Source: Demequina sp. NBRC 110053 (GTDB taxonomy: Bacteria > Actinomycetota > Actinomycetes > Actinomycetales > Demequinaceae). Taken from it: 64,000 nt of DNA. Under the pieces are notes generated by a model that saw nothing but the letters and a program-made list of their open reading frames with translations, was not told the origin of the DNA and ran no database searches. Below are positions 41,170-48,949 of this stretch, piece after piece. The stretch covers positions 248,001-312,000 of the forward strand of contig NZ_BBRJ01000002.1 of NCBI RefSeq assembly GCF_002090095.1. The letters run 5' to 3'. The stretch's first letter is position 1. The number at the start of each line of letters is the position of its first letter. A program made the translations under genes and the position numbers.

Positions 41170-42153
41170 TCAGTCCTCGCGGAGCCAGGCGGCGAGGTCG
41201 AGCGCTGCGTACGTCAGCACGATCCCGGCGCCCGCCCGGACGATGCTGGTCACGGCCTCCAGGTGAGCGGCACGGCGGTCGACCCAGCCGTTGGCCGCGG
41301 CGGCCTCGATCTGGGAGTACTCCCCCGACACGTGATACGCGGCGACGGGGATGCCCGCCTCGGCGACGACGTCCGCGAGCACGTCGAGGTACGGAAGCGC
41401 CGGCTTGACCATGAGGATGTCCGCACCCTCCGCCTCGTCGAGCGCCGCCTCGAGGGACCCCTCGACGCGGTTCGCCGGATCCATCTGGTAGGTGCGCCGG
41501 TCGCCCTGAAGATCGGACTCGACGGCGTCGCGGAATGGCCCGTAAGCAGCGGATGCGTACTTGGCGGCGTAGGCGAGGATGCTCGTGCGCTGATGCCCGG
41601 CATCGTCCAACGCACCGCGCACGGCCGCGACCTGACCGTCCATCATCCCCGACAGCCCGAGGACCTGCGCCCCCGCGCGGGCCTGTGCGACCGCCATGCG
41701 GCCGTAGACCTCGAGCGTCGCGTCGTTGTCGACCGAGCCGTCAGCGGCGAGCACGCCACAGTGGCCGTGGTCGGTGAACTCGTCCAGGCACAGGTCGGCC
41801 ATGACGACCAGCCGCCCTCGCGCCGCGCTGGCCGCGACCTCGATGGCGCGATTGAGGATGCCGTCAGCCTCGCAGGCGGCCGAGCCCGTGGCGTCCCGAT
41901 AGGCGGGGATCGCGAACAGCATCACCCCGCCGATCCCGGCGTCGGCAGCGCCGTCGATCGCCCCGGCCAGCGCGCTCAGCGGGAGCTGCTCGACGCCAGG
42001 CATCGAGGGAATCTCGCGCGGCTCGGTCAGCGACTCGTGGACGAACAGCGGCAGGACGAGCTGGGCCGGGTGCACCCGGGTTTCGCGGACGAGCCGCCGC
42101 ATCGCCGCCGAGGACCGCAGGCGGCGCGGGCGGCGGTGCGGGGTGAAGGTCAT
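41170..42153 (-). CDS. hemB: Delta-aminolevulinic acid dehydratase (porphobilinogen synthase)
   Basis: HemB condenses two 5-aminolevulinates to porphobilinogen. The 327-residue protein has the opening RPRRLRSSAAMRRLVRET, a metal-site region DLCLDEFTDHGHCG, and both active-site lysines in YAAKYASAAYGPFRD and ILMVKPALPYLD. The ATG overlaps the hemD stop as ATGA. Nothing is unusual in length or motifs. Confidence 0.97.
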   Translation of the reverse strand: MTFTPHRRPRRLRSSAAMRRLVRETRVHPAQLVLPLFVHESLTEPREIPSMPGVEQLPLSALAGAIDGAADAGIGGVMLFAIPAYRDATGSAACEADGILNRAIEVAASAARGRLVVMADLCLDEFTDHGHCGVLAADGSVDNDATLEVYGRMAVAQARAGAQVLGLSGMMDGQVAAVRGALDDAGHQRTSILAYAAKYASAAYGPFRDAVESDLQGDRRTYQMDPANRVEGSLEAALDEAEGADILMVKPALPYLDVLADVVAEAGIPVAAYHVSGEYSQIEAAAANGWVDRRAAHLEAVTSIVRAGAGIVLTYAALDLAAWLRED

Positions 42154-43322
42154 CCCTTGTCCCCCGGCCCTGACACGATGTCGTCAAAGCTCGAGTCCCC
42201 GTCGATGGCCGGTGGCGAGGACGCCTGCGGGGCGCCAGCGATGATGTCATCGAACGACTGGTCCGACGCGGCGGTGTCGGGATCGCCCTCGTCCTCGTGG
42301 GGCTGGCCCTCTTCGCCCGTCGGAGCCGACGCATCGCCGGCACCCGCCGACCCGTCGTCCGGCTCCTCAGCCCACGCAGGCTCCTCCGCAGCCCCCGCAT
42401 CGGCCGCGACGTCCTCCGCGGACGCTTCGCTGCCGGCGACTGGCGCATCGGTGACATCGGCGCCCGCCTCGGCAGGCGCATCGGCGGCCTGGCCTGCATC
42501 GTCTTCTGCGCTGGTGTCCTCCGCGCCGTCGTTCGCGTCGTACTCCTCGAGCCGGTCGGGGTCGAGCGCCGCGAGCAGGCCCGCGACGATCCCGTCATAG
42601 GACGGCGCCGTCGCCACCGACGCGAGCTCGAGGCCCGCGGCGCGCGCTGTCGCGGCGGTCATGTCGCCGATCGCCACCACGAGAGTCTCCTCGGGAACCG
42701 CAGCCCCCGAGTCGGCGAGCCTCTGCGCGACCGAGCCGGAGGTCAGCAGCACGGCGTCGAACCGACCCGACTCGATCTCCTCCCGCAGCTGCTTGCCGAC
42801 GCCCGAGCCGTCCACCGTGCGATACGCCTCGACCGTCGTGACGGTCCAGCCCTTGCGCTCCAGACCGCGAGCGAGCACCGGTGCCGCGAGATTGCCCAGC
42901 GGCGCGAGCACCTTGCCGGGGCCGCCCGCGAACTCCTCCACGATGCCGCGAGCGTTCTGGCGCGAGGAGGGCACCAGCTCGACGTCGAGGCCGAGGTCGG
43001 CGCACACGGCGCGCGTGGCCTCGCCCACGGTCGCGACCTTGGCCTGCGGCTGGGGTGCGGCCAGGCTCATCGAGTGCCGCCGGGCGATCGCGTCCATCGC
43101 CGACAGCGCATTGCGGCTCGTGACGGCGAGCCAGTCGAAGTCGCCCGCGCACCACGCGATGGTGGCCTCCTCGAGCGCCTCAGGCTCCGAGCTGGGCTCG
43201 ATCGCGATGAACTCGACCTCCTCCACGACCGCTCCCGCCTGGGCGAGGCGCTCCGCGAGGTGGCGACGCTGCGCCGTGACGGGCACGAGGATGTGGCGCC
43301 CCTCGAGCAGGCTCAGATCCAT
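42150..43322 (-). CDS. hemD: Uroporphyrinogen-III synthase with long acidic C-terminal tail
   Basis: HemD cyclises hydroxymethylbilane with ring inversion to uroporphyrinogen III. Residues 1 to about 255 form the usual two-lobe enzyme (ILVPVTAQRRHLAERLAQAG, WLAVTSRNALSAMD, VLLTSGSVAQRLAD). They are followed by about 135 residues of acidic, Ala/Asp/Glu-rich, probably disordered sequence ending in two near-identical motifs, DQSFDDIIAG and DSSFDDIVSG. The tail is not part of the catalytic family. The gene begins 1 nt after the hemC stop and overlaps hemB. A second HemD-like domain exists in nnaR, but this one, in the hem operon, is the likely enzyme. Confidence 0.92.
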   Translation of the reverse strand: MDLSLLEGRHILVPVTAQRRHLAERLAQAGAVVEEVEFIAIEPSSEPEALEEATIAWCAGDFDWLAVTSRNALSAMDAIARRHSMSLAAPQPQAKVATVGEATRAVCADLGLDVELVPSSRQNARGIVEEFAGGPGKVLAPLGNLAAPVLARGLERKGWTVTTVEAYRTVDGSGVGKQLREEIESGRFDAVLLTSGSVAQRLADSGAAVPEETLVVAIGDMTAATARAAGLELASVATAPSYDGIVAGLLAALDPDRLEEYDANDGAEDTSAEDDAGQAADAPAEAGADVTDAPVAGSEASAEDVAADAGAAEEPAWAEEPDDGSAGAGDASAPTGEEGQPHEDEGDPDTAASDQSFDDIIAGAPQASSPPAIDGDSSFDDIVSGPGDKG

Positions 43323-43323
43323 G

Positions 43324-44250
43324 TCAGGTCCTTCCCATCAGGCGGCCGGCGCCGCGGCTCATGAGGGTCCAGCCCGTCGACCGGCCCAGGGAGGCCGGCT
43401 CGGAGGCGGGACCGGTGGAGTGCTCGTTGAGGGCGAGCCGTCCGGTGGCGTCGATGACGCGGGCCCGCAGGCTCAGCGTGCCGCGGTCTACGCTGCCATA
43501 CGCGCCCACGGGGGCCGAGCATCCTGCGTCGAGCACTCCCAGCAGCGCGCGTTCGGCCGTCACGGCCGCGCGAGTGTCGGCATGGTCGAGCGCGCGAACG
43601 TGATCGGCCCACGCGGCATCCGCTCCCGGCACGATCTCGATAGCCAGCGCGCCCTGGCCGGGTGCGGGAAGCATGTCGGACGGGTCGAGGAGCTCGGTCG
43701 CCTCATCGAGGCGCCCCAGACGCTGCAGGCCGGCCGCAGCCAGCACCACGCCGTCGAGCTCGGTGCCCACCTTCCCCAGCCGGGTGTCCACGTTGCCGCG
43801 CAAGGGCTCGATCACGAGGTCTCGGCGCAGCGCGAGCACCTGCGCCGCGCGGCGAGGCGAGCCGGTGCCGATCCTCGCCCCCTCGGGAAGCTCCCGCAGC
43901 GGGGGCCCCATGGTGCACAGCGCGTCGCGGACATCGGCCCGCTCGGTGATGGCGGCCACCTCGAGGTCCGGGTGGGCCTGGGTGGGCATGTCCTTGAGCG
44001 AGTGGACGGCGAGGTCGCACTCGCCTCGCAGCAGGGACTCCCTCAGCGACGCGACGAACACGCCGACCTCGCTGAGGCCCACGAGCGACCCGCGAGACAA
44101 GTCGCCGTGCGTGGTGATCTCGACGAGCTCGACCTCGAGGCCCACGCCATGCGCGGCAGCCGCGGCCGTGATCTGATCCGCGACCATCCCCGACTGCGTG
44201 CGCGCGAGGGCGGAGCCGCGGGTGCCGAGCCGGATCTTCATGCGCTCCAT
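43324..44250 (-). CDS. hemC: Porphobilinogen deaminase (hydroxymethylbilane synthase)
   Basis: HemC joins four porphobilinogens into hydroxymethylbilane on its dipyrromethane cofactor. The 308-residue protein contains IRLGTRGSALARTQ, HSLKDMPT, GTGSPRRAAQ with LRGNVDTRLGK, and the cofactor-bearing cysteine in LDAGCSAPVGA. I took ATG 44250 since a GACTGT box lies 6 nt upstream, consistent with a leaderless first gene; ATG 44241 (with GGAG before it) is equally possible and only three residues shorter. Confidence 0.95.
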   Translation of the reverse strand: MERMKIRLGTRGSALARTQSGMVADQITAAAAAHGVGLEVELVEITTHGDLSRGSLVGLSEVGVFVASLRESLLRGECDLAVHSLKDMPTQAHPDLEVAAITERADVRDALCTMGPPLRELPEGARIGTGSPRRAAQVLALRRDLVIEPLRGNVDTRLGKVGTELDGVVLAAAGLQRLGRLDEATELLDPSDMLPAPGQGALAIEIVPGADAAWADHVRALDHADTRAAVTAERALLGVLDAGCSAPVGAYGSVDRGTLSLRARVIDATGRLALNEHSTGPASEPASLGRSTGWTLMSRGAGRLMGRT

Positions 44251-44272
44251 CGTTTCACAGTCGAGGTGGGCG

Positions 44273-44917
44273 TCAGGGTGCCTCGTCGACTCCCCGCCTG
44301 CGCAGCACCAGGACGAGCGCGGTGGCGGCCGTGACGAGCGCCGCGACACCGATCACCGGCCACAGCCAGCCCGGCGTGGCGGGCTCGGGCTCCGCCACGA
44401 CCGGCGAGTCCAGCACCACGGCGCTCGGGCTCGGGTCCGAGGAGGAAGTTGCCGATGCGCTCGGCGCGGCCGCGGTCGGGCTCGGCTCGGGCGCGGCGGG
44501 CGCGCTGTCGGGACTCGCCGTGGGCGAGGAACCGGAATCGGGGGCGTACGTGAAGGAGACCACTCCCTCGACAGGGTGCCCGTCCTCCCCGATGACTCGC
44601 CACGCCAGCGTCGCGTCGCCGACGGCGAGCTCGGCGTCGACCGGTGCAGTCAGGGTGTTCTGCTCGGAGAAGTCCGGGGCGAGCTCGTGGCGCTCACCCG
44701 CGGCATCCTCGATGGCGAGCTCCGCACCGATGTCCAGGATGGCGGTGCCGAACTCGAGCCGCACCTCGGTGAGCTCCTGGACCGTCGACCCCTGCTCGGG
44801 GCTCGAGGCGCGCAGCTCCGAGTGAGCGTGGGCCTGCGGGGCGGGGAGCAGCAGGGACAGCACGAGGGCGACGAGGACGAGGGACACGCGAGCGGGCCGC
44901 GCGAGCGAAGCGGTCAT
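44273..44917 (-). CDS. CopC/YcnJ-like secreted copper-binding domain protein
   Basis: The 214-residue precursor has a signal peptide ending near PAPQAHA, so the mature protein starts with the copper-type HSELRASSPEQGS. It continues with the CopC beta-sandwich (VRLEFGTAILDIGAEL, WRVIGEDGHPVEGVVSF, where His residues can bind Cu(II)), a Pro/Ser/Ala linker, and a C-terminal transmembrane helix with RRR stop. It is predicted to sit on the outer face of the membrane, in copper handling. GACAAT and GGAGGC occur just before the ATG, so leaderless or SD-led translation is possible. It stands 23 nt upstream of hemC but may be independent. Confidence 0.88.
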   Translation of the reverse strand: MTASLARPARVSLVLVALVLSLLLPAPQAHAHSELRASSPEQGSTVQELTEVRLEFGTAILDIGAELAIEDAAGERHELAPDFSEQNTLTAPVDAELAVGDATLAWRVIGEDGHPVEGVVSFTYAPDSGSSPTASPDSAPAAPEPSPTAAAPSASATSSSDPSPSAVVLDSPVVAEPEPATPGWLWPVIGVAALVTAATALVLVLRRRGVDEAP

Positions 44918-45073
44918 GCCTCCATTGTCTCAGCGCTCGACGGTGCTCCTGACCCGAGCCGCGCGGCTCCCGCCGGTCCCGCCCTCCCGGGCGCGCGCCG
45001 CTTCAGGCGTGCGTCATCGAACGTTCACGGGACATTCGTGCGCGCTCGCCCTGGCGCCATCGGCGCAGCCGGT

Positions 45074-45079
45074 CACAAT
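45074..45079 (+). promoter_or_regulatory. -10 box (CACAAT) of the leaderless glycosyltransferase operon
   Basis: CACAAT, 6 nt, then GTG at 45086. Confidence 0.45.
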
Positions 45080-45085
45080 GGAGCC

Positions 45086-46255
45086 GTGAAGGTCGCCCTG
45101 ATCGCGGAGTCGTTCCTCCCGCACGCCAACGGCGTGACGCACTCGCTCCTGCGTGTGATCGAGCACCTGTCGGCACGCGGCGACGAGGCGCTCGTGATCG
45201 CGCCCGAGGCGAAGGGGTCGGCGGGACCGGTGAGGTACGGCGTCGCTCAGGTCAAGCGCCTCCCAGCGATGGGCTGGCCAGGGTACGACGACGTGCGGGT
45301 CTCCCTGTCGGGCTCGGCGCGCATCGCGCGGATCCTCGACGACTACGCACCGGATGTGGTCCACCTGGCATCCCCGTTCATGCTGGGATGGTCGGGGGTG
45401 CGCGCAGCAGAGGAGCTGTCGATCCCGTCCGTGGCCGTCTACCAGACCGAGGTGCCGAGCTACGCGGACCGCTATCGGGTGGGCTGGGGAGAGCCGATCC
45501 TGTGGGACCGGGTCCTCAACATCCACCGCCGCGCGGGGCTGACGCTCGCCCCGTCGACCTACGCGATGCGTCAGCTGGAGGGGCTGGGGGTCCCGCGCCT
45601 GCGCCTCTGGCCCCGCGGCGTCGACACTCGCCGCTTCCATCCCGCGAAGCGCACCGCCGGCCTCCGGCGCTCCTGGGCGCCCGGCGGAGAGGTGATCGTC
45701 GGCTATGCCGGGCGCCTCGCGGCCGAGAAGCGCGTGGAGGATCTCGCGCGCCTGAGCGACATCGGTGGCATTCGGGTCGTGATCATCGGCGACGGACCTG
45801 CGCGCTCGCGGCTCGAGACGCTGCTTCCCCATGCGACGTTCACGGGGCACCTGGGCGGCGAGGATCTGGCACGCGCCGTCGCGAGCCTCGACGTGTTCGT
45901 CCATTGCGGAGAGCTGGAGACCTTCTGCCAGGGCATCCAGGAGGCTCACGCCGCAGGGGTGCCGGTCGTGGCGCCGCGCCGGGGCGGCCCGATCGATCTC
46001 GTGGATCCCGACCACACCGGATATCTGTACGAGCCGGGCCGCCTGGATCAGATGGTCGCGGGGGTGCGGGCGCTCGTCGAGGAGCCCGAGCGGCGGGAGC
46101 GGTTCTCGGTGCAGGCACGGGCGAGTGTCGCCGGCCGCACCTGGACGAGCGTGTGCGACGCTCTCGTCGGTCACTACGCGGAGGCGATCAGCGCACACCA
46201 CCGTGCCCCCGAGCGCCCGTGGGACGTTCTCGATCACGAGGCGATCCGCCCATGA
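45086..46255 (+). CDS. GT4 family glycosyltransferase (MgtA/PimB-like)
   Basis: The 389-residue protein is a GT-B retaining glycosyltransferase: N-terminal VALIAESFLPHANGVTHSLLR, HLASPFMLGWSG, TLAPSTYAMRQLEGLGV, and the C-terminal donor-binding VGYAGRLAAEKRVEDL with HCGELETFCQGIQEAHAAGVPV. The sequence type is close to GDP-mannose-dependent mannosyltransferases acting on membrane lipids in Corynebacteriales, but the sugar and acceptor are not certain. GTG 45086 follows a CACAAT box by 6 nt. The next glycosyltransferase gene overlaps it by ATGA. Confidence 0.88.
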   Translation: MKVALIAESFLPHANGVTHSLLRVIEHLSARGDEALVIAPEAKGSAGPVRYGVAQVKRLPAMGWPGYDDVRVSLSGSARIARILDDYAPDVVHLASPFMLGWSGVRAAEELSIPSVAVYQTEVPSYADRYRVGWGEPILWDRVLNIHRRAGLTLAPSTYAMRQLEGLGVPRLRLWPRGVDTRRFHPAKRTAGLRRSWAPGGEVIVGYAGRLAAEKRVEDLARLSDIGGIRVVIIGDGPARSRLETLLPHATFTGHLGGEDLARAVASLDVFVHCGELETFCQGIQEAHAAGVPVVAPRRGGPIDLVDPDHTGYLYEPGRLDQMVAGVRALVEEPERRERFSVQARASVAGRTWTSVCDALVGHYAEAISAHHRAPERPWDVLDHEAIRP

Positions 46256-47409
46256 GGATCGCGCACATCGCCAACTTCTACGGCCCGACGTCCGGCGGCC
46301 TGCGCACCGCGATGCACGAGTTGGGCCGCGGATACGCGGCCCGCGGGCACGAGTTCCTGATGGTGGTGCCGGGCGCCGAGGACGTCGATGAGGACACTCC
46401 GTTCGGACGGCGCGTGCAGATTGCGAGCGCGGTGCTGCCACTCTCGGGCGGCTATCGCATGATCACGCGCACGTCCCTCGTGCGCGAACTGCTCGACGGC
46501 TTCGAGCCGGACGTGATCGAGGTGTCCGACCGCACCTCCCTGCGCGGTCTGGGAGGCTGGGCGCGTGCGCGCGGGATCCCCAGCGCGTTCTTCGCTCACG
46601 AACGCGCGGACGGCGTCATCGCGGCCCATCTCCCGTCGTGGACCGGGCGCGCCCTCCCGGTGCGCGCTCTCGCGGACGCTCACAACCGCGGCACCCGGCG
46701 CCGCTTCACGAGCCTGATCGCGACCACGCCGTTCGCCGCCGAGGAGTTCGATCGCATCGGCGCCGTCACGCACACCGTGCCGTTGGGCGTGGATCTCGAC
46801 GCGTTCCACCCGAGCAGACGCGATCAGAGCACCCGCGACGCGCACGCCGGCGCAGGTGAGGCGCTGCTGGTGATGGCGTCGCGGCTGTCGGCCGAGAAGT
46901 GCCCCGACCTCGCGATCGACGCCGTGCGCGAACTGGTCAGGCGGGGACGCCGGGTCCGGCTCGTGAGCGCTGGAACCGGCGCGCTCGAGGCGCGCATGCG
47001 CGAGCGCGCCCGAGGACTGCCCGTCACGTTCCTGGGTTTCATCGACGGTCGCGAGAGCTTCGCGCGGCTGCTGGCGAGCGCCGATGCGGTGGTCGCGCCA
47101 GGCCCGATCGAGACCTTCGGCCTCGCCGCCCTCGAGGCCCTGGCATCCGGCACCCCTGCGGTGGTCAACGAGCGCTCGGCCCTGCCGGGGGTGGTGGGCC
47201 GCGGTGGCGTGGCAGCGGTCAGCAGTCCGGAGGGCTTCGCCGATGCGATCGAGTCGGTGCTCGACGATGACCCCGCGGCGGCGAGCGCGAGGGCACGCAA
47301 GCGCGCCGAGACGATGCCGTGGTCGGCGACGGTCACCTCGATGCTCGGCATCCACGAGCGCGCGCTCGCTCGCGTGAGCGCAGCGACTGCACCAGCTTCT
47401 GCGAGGTGA
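46252..47409 (+). CDS. GT4 family glycosyltransferase
   Basis: The 385-residue protein is a second GT-B enzyme with IAHIANFYGPTSGGLRTAMHEL, HTVPLGVDLDAFHPS, the donor site VMASRLSAEKCPDLAIDAV, and an E-x7-E-type motif in APGPIETFGLAALEALASG. Together with the preceding enzyme it could add two successive sugars to a lipid or wall carrier. An SGNH hydrolase follows after 6 nt. The donor cannot be deduced. Confidence 0.88.
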   Translation: MRIAHIANFYGPTSGGLRTAMHELGRGYAARGHEFLMVVPGAEDVDEDTPFGRRVQIASAVLPLSGGYRMITRTSLVRELLDGFEPDVIEVSDRTSLRGLGGWARARGIPSAFFAHERADGVIAAHLPSWTGRALPVRALADAHNRGTRRRFTSLIATTPFAAEEFDRIGAVTHTVPLGVDLDAFHPSRRDQSTRDAHAGAGEALLVMASRLSAEKCPDLAIDAVRELVRRGRRVRLVSAGTGALEARMRERARGLPVTFLGFIDGRESFARLLASADAVVAPGPIETFGLAALEALASGTPAVVNERSALPGVVGRGGVAAVSSPEGFADAIESVLDDDPAAASARARKRAETMPWSATVTSMLGIHERALARVSAATAPASAR

Positions 47410-47415
47410 GCGGTC

Positions 47416-48195
47416 ATGGCACGAGGGCCGGTCGTGGCTGCGATCGGAGACTCGCTCACGCTGGGGGTGGGCGACGGCACGCAGCACCCGAGGGGCGACG
47501 TGGGCTGGGCGGCGCACACCGCACGGGCGGTGGGCGCCTCGCGCTTCGTGAACGTCGCCGCGAACGGCGTGCGCGCGCGTGACCTCTCGGCTTCCCAGCT
47601 TCAGCGAGCGCTCGCATGCGAGCCGGATATCGTCCTCATGAGCGCCGGCGGCAACGACGTGCTCCGCGGCGACTTCGACCCTGGGGAGGTGGAGCGCGAG
47701 CTCGAGGCCGCCCTCCACGCGGTGAGCGCGCCCGACAGGTGCGTGGTCGTGCTCGGCATCGATCGCATCGGCCTCTTCGACGCGCTGCCCCGCGCCGTGA
47801 CCTCCGTCATGGCCAGGAGGGTGGCCGCGGTCAACGCCGCGATCGTCGCTGCGGCCTCGAGGACGACTGCGACGCTCGTCGATGGCGGTGCCGTGTTCCA
47901 CGTGACCGGCCGTCGCGCATGGCACATCGACCGCATCCATCCATCGCCGCTGGGCCATCGCATGCTCGCCGCAGCAGCCGTCGCGGAGCTCGCGGCGCGT
48001 TGGCCGCAACGCGTCGCGATCTCTCCGGCTCCCGCTCCCCCCGGCCTCACTGATCGCGCGTGGTGGCTCGTGCGCAACGGCGCCCCGTGGACCCTGCGCC
48101 GCAGCCGCGACCTGCTGCCGCAGGTCACCCGGATGGTGACGCACGAGCTGCTCGAGGACCGGCGCTCCCGCCTGAGCAAGGCGGCGCGTGCGTGA
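47416..48195 (+). CDS. SGNH/GDSL hydrolase
   Basis: This 259-residue protein has all four SGNH blocks: GDSLTLGVGDG (nucleophile Ser), the Gly in NVAANGVRA, SAGGNDVLRG (Asn) and DRIHPSPLGH (catalytic Asp/His). No signal peptide or membrane segment is seen, so it probably acts in the cytoplasm as an esterase or deacylase. Its position behind two glycosyltransferases suggests action on an acylated glycolipid intermediate; this is inferred. About 60 residues after the hydrolase core are Arg- and Trp-rich (DRAWWLVRNGAPWTLRRSRD) and could touch membrane lipids. Confidence 0.88.
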   Translation: MARGPVVAAIGDSLTLGVGDGTQHPRGDVGWAAHTARAVGASRFVNVAANGVRARDLSASQLQRALACEPDIVLMSAGGNDVLRGDFDPGEVERELEAALHAVSAPDRCVVVLGIDRIGLFDALPRAVTSVMARRVAAVNAAIVAAASRTTATLVDGGAVFHVTGRRAWHIDRIHPSPLGHRMLAAAAVAELAARWPQRVAISPAPAPPGLTDRAWWLVRNGAPWTLRRSRDLLPQVTRMVTHELLEDRRSRLSKAARA

Positions 48196-48216
48196 GCGGA
48201 GGCAGGGAGGAAGCGG

Positions 48217-48801
48217 CTAGATGAGCCAGCGGTTCTTCTGGACGGCTCCGAGTCGCTTCCACCACTCGCCCAGGCCGATCGCTTGGTAGCGCACCTCGAG
48301 CAGCACCGCTGCGAACACGACCAGGATGTAGACGATGTGCTCGTCGACGAACGGGTTCTGCTGGGGGTAGACCGCTCCCGGCCACGCGTGGCTCGTGTAC
48401 ATCATCGCGAGCATGAGTGCCGCGGCCCACATCGCGACCCTGGTGCCGATGCCGAGCACGAGCGCGAGTCCGATGCCGAGCAGACCGATCATGTAGGGCC
48501 AGTCGGTCCACGCCTGCTCGCCCAGACCAGCGTAGAAGTCCGCGAGCGGCCCGCTCGACGACCCCAGATAGCCCTCGGTCATGCGCGCCCCGCTCGCCCA
48601 CGTGGCGTCGCAGCCGACGTCGACGGCGCCGCTCTCGGTGTCACGGCACGTGGAGAACCCCAGACCGAAGGTCTTGTCGAGGAAGGTCCAGAGGAAGATC
48701 CAGCCCACGGCGATGCGCGCCAGGCTGAGGAGAATCCAGCCCGCGCGGGAGCCCGCCGGGCGTTCGACTGCGGTGGTCCTCGTAGGTTCGGTGGTCGCCA
48801 T
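48217..48801 (-). CDS. DoxX-like integral membrane protein
   Basis: The 194-residue protein has four predicted transmembrane helices with DoxX-family features: SLARIAVGWIFLWTFLDKTFG near the N-terminus, IGLLGIGLALVLGIGTRVA, and HIVYILVVFAAVLLEVRYQAIG. Two cysteines (TCRDTESGAVDVGC) bracket an extracytoplasmic loop after helix one and may form a disulfide. Related proteins are thiosulfate:quinone or similar redox membrane subunits, but no specific activity can be assigned. GAGGGGA precedes the ATG. The gene converges with the SGNH hydrolase gene and is divergent from the peptidase gene. Confidence 0.82.
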   Translation of the reverse strand: MATTEPTRTTAVERPAGSRAGWILLSLARIAVGWIFLWTFLDKTFGLGFSTCRDTESGAVDVGCDATWASGARMTEGYLGSSSGPLADFYAGLGEQAWTDWPYMIGLLGIGLALVLGIGTRVAMWAAALMLAMMYTSHAWPGAVYPQQNPFVDEHIVYILVVFAAVLLEVRYQAIGLGEWWKRLGAVQKNRWLI

Positions 48802-48937
48802 GGCGTTCCCCTCGCTCGAAGTGACGGCCGGGCCACGTCGCTCCGACCGCTTCGAGGCTACTCCTGGCGTGGCCGGCTCGCACGGTGAAGCCGCTGGTGC
48901 GCGCCCTGTCCAGGGCGTACGGGACGCCGGCGCGGCT

Positions 48938-48943
48938 TAGCAT
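48938..48943 (+). promoter_or_regulatory. -10 box (TAGCAT) of the M3 peptidase gene
   Basis: TAGCAT, 6 nt, then ATG at 48950. The spacing fits a leaderless mRNA. Confidence 0.5.
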
Positions 48944-48949
48944 GGCGAG

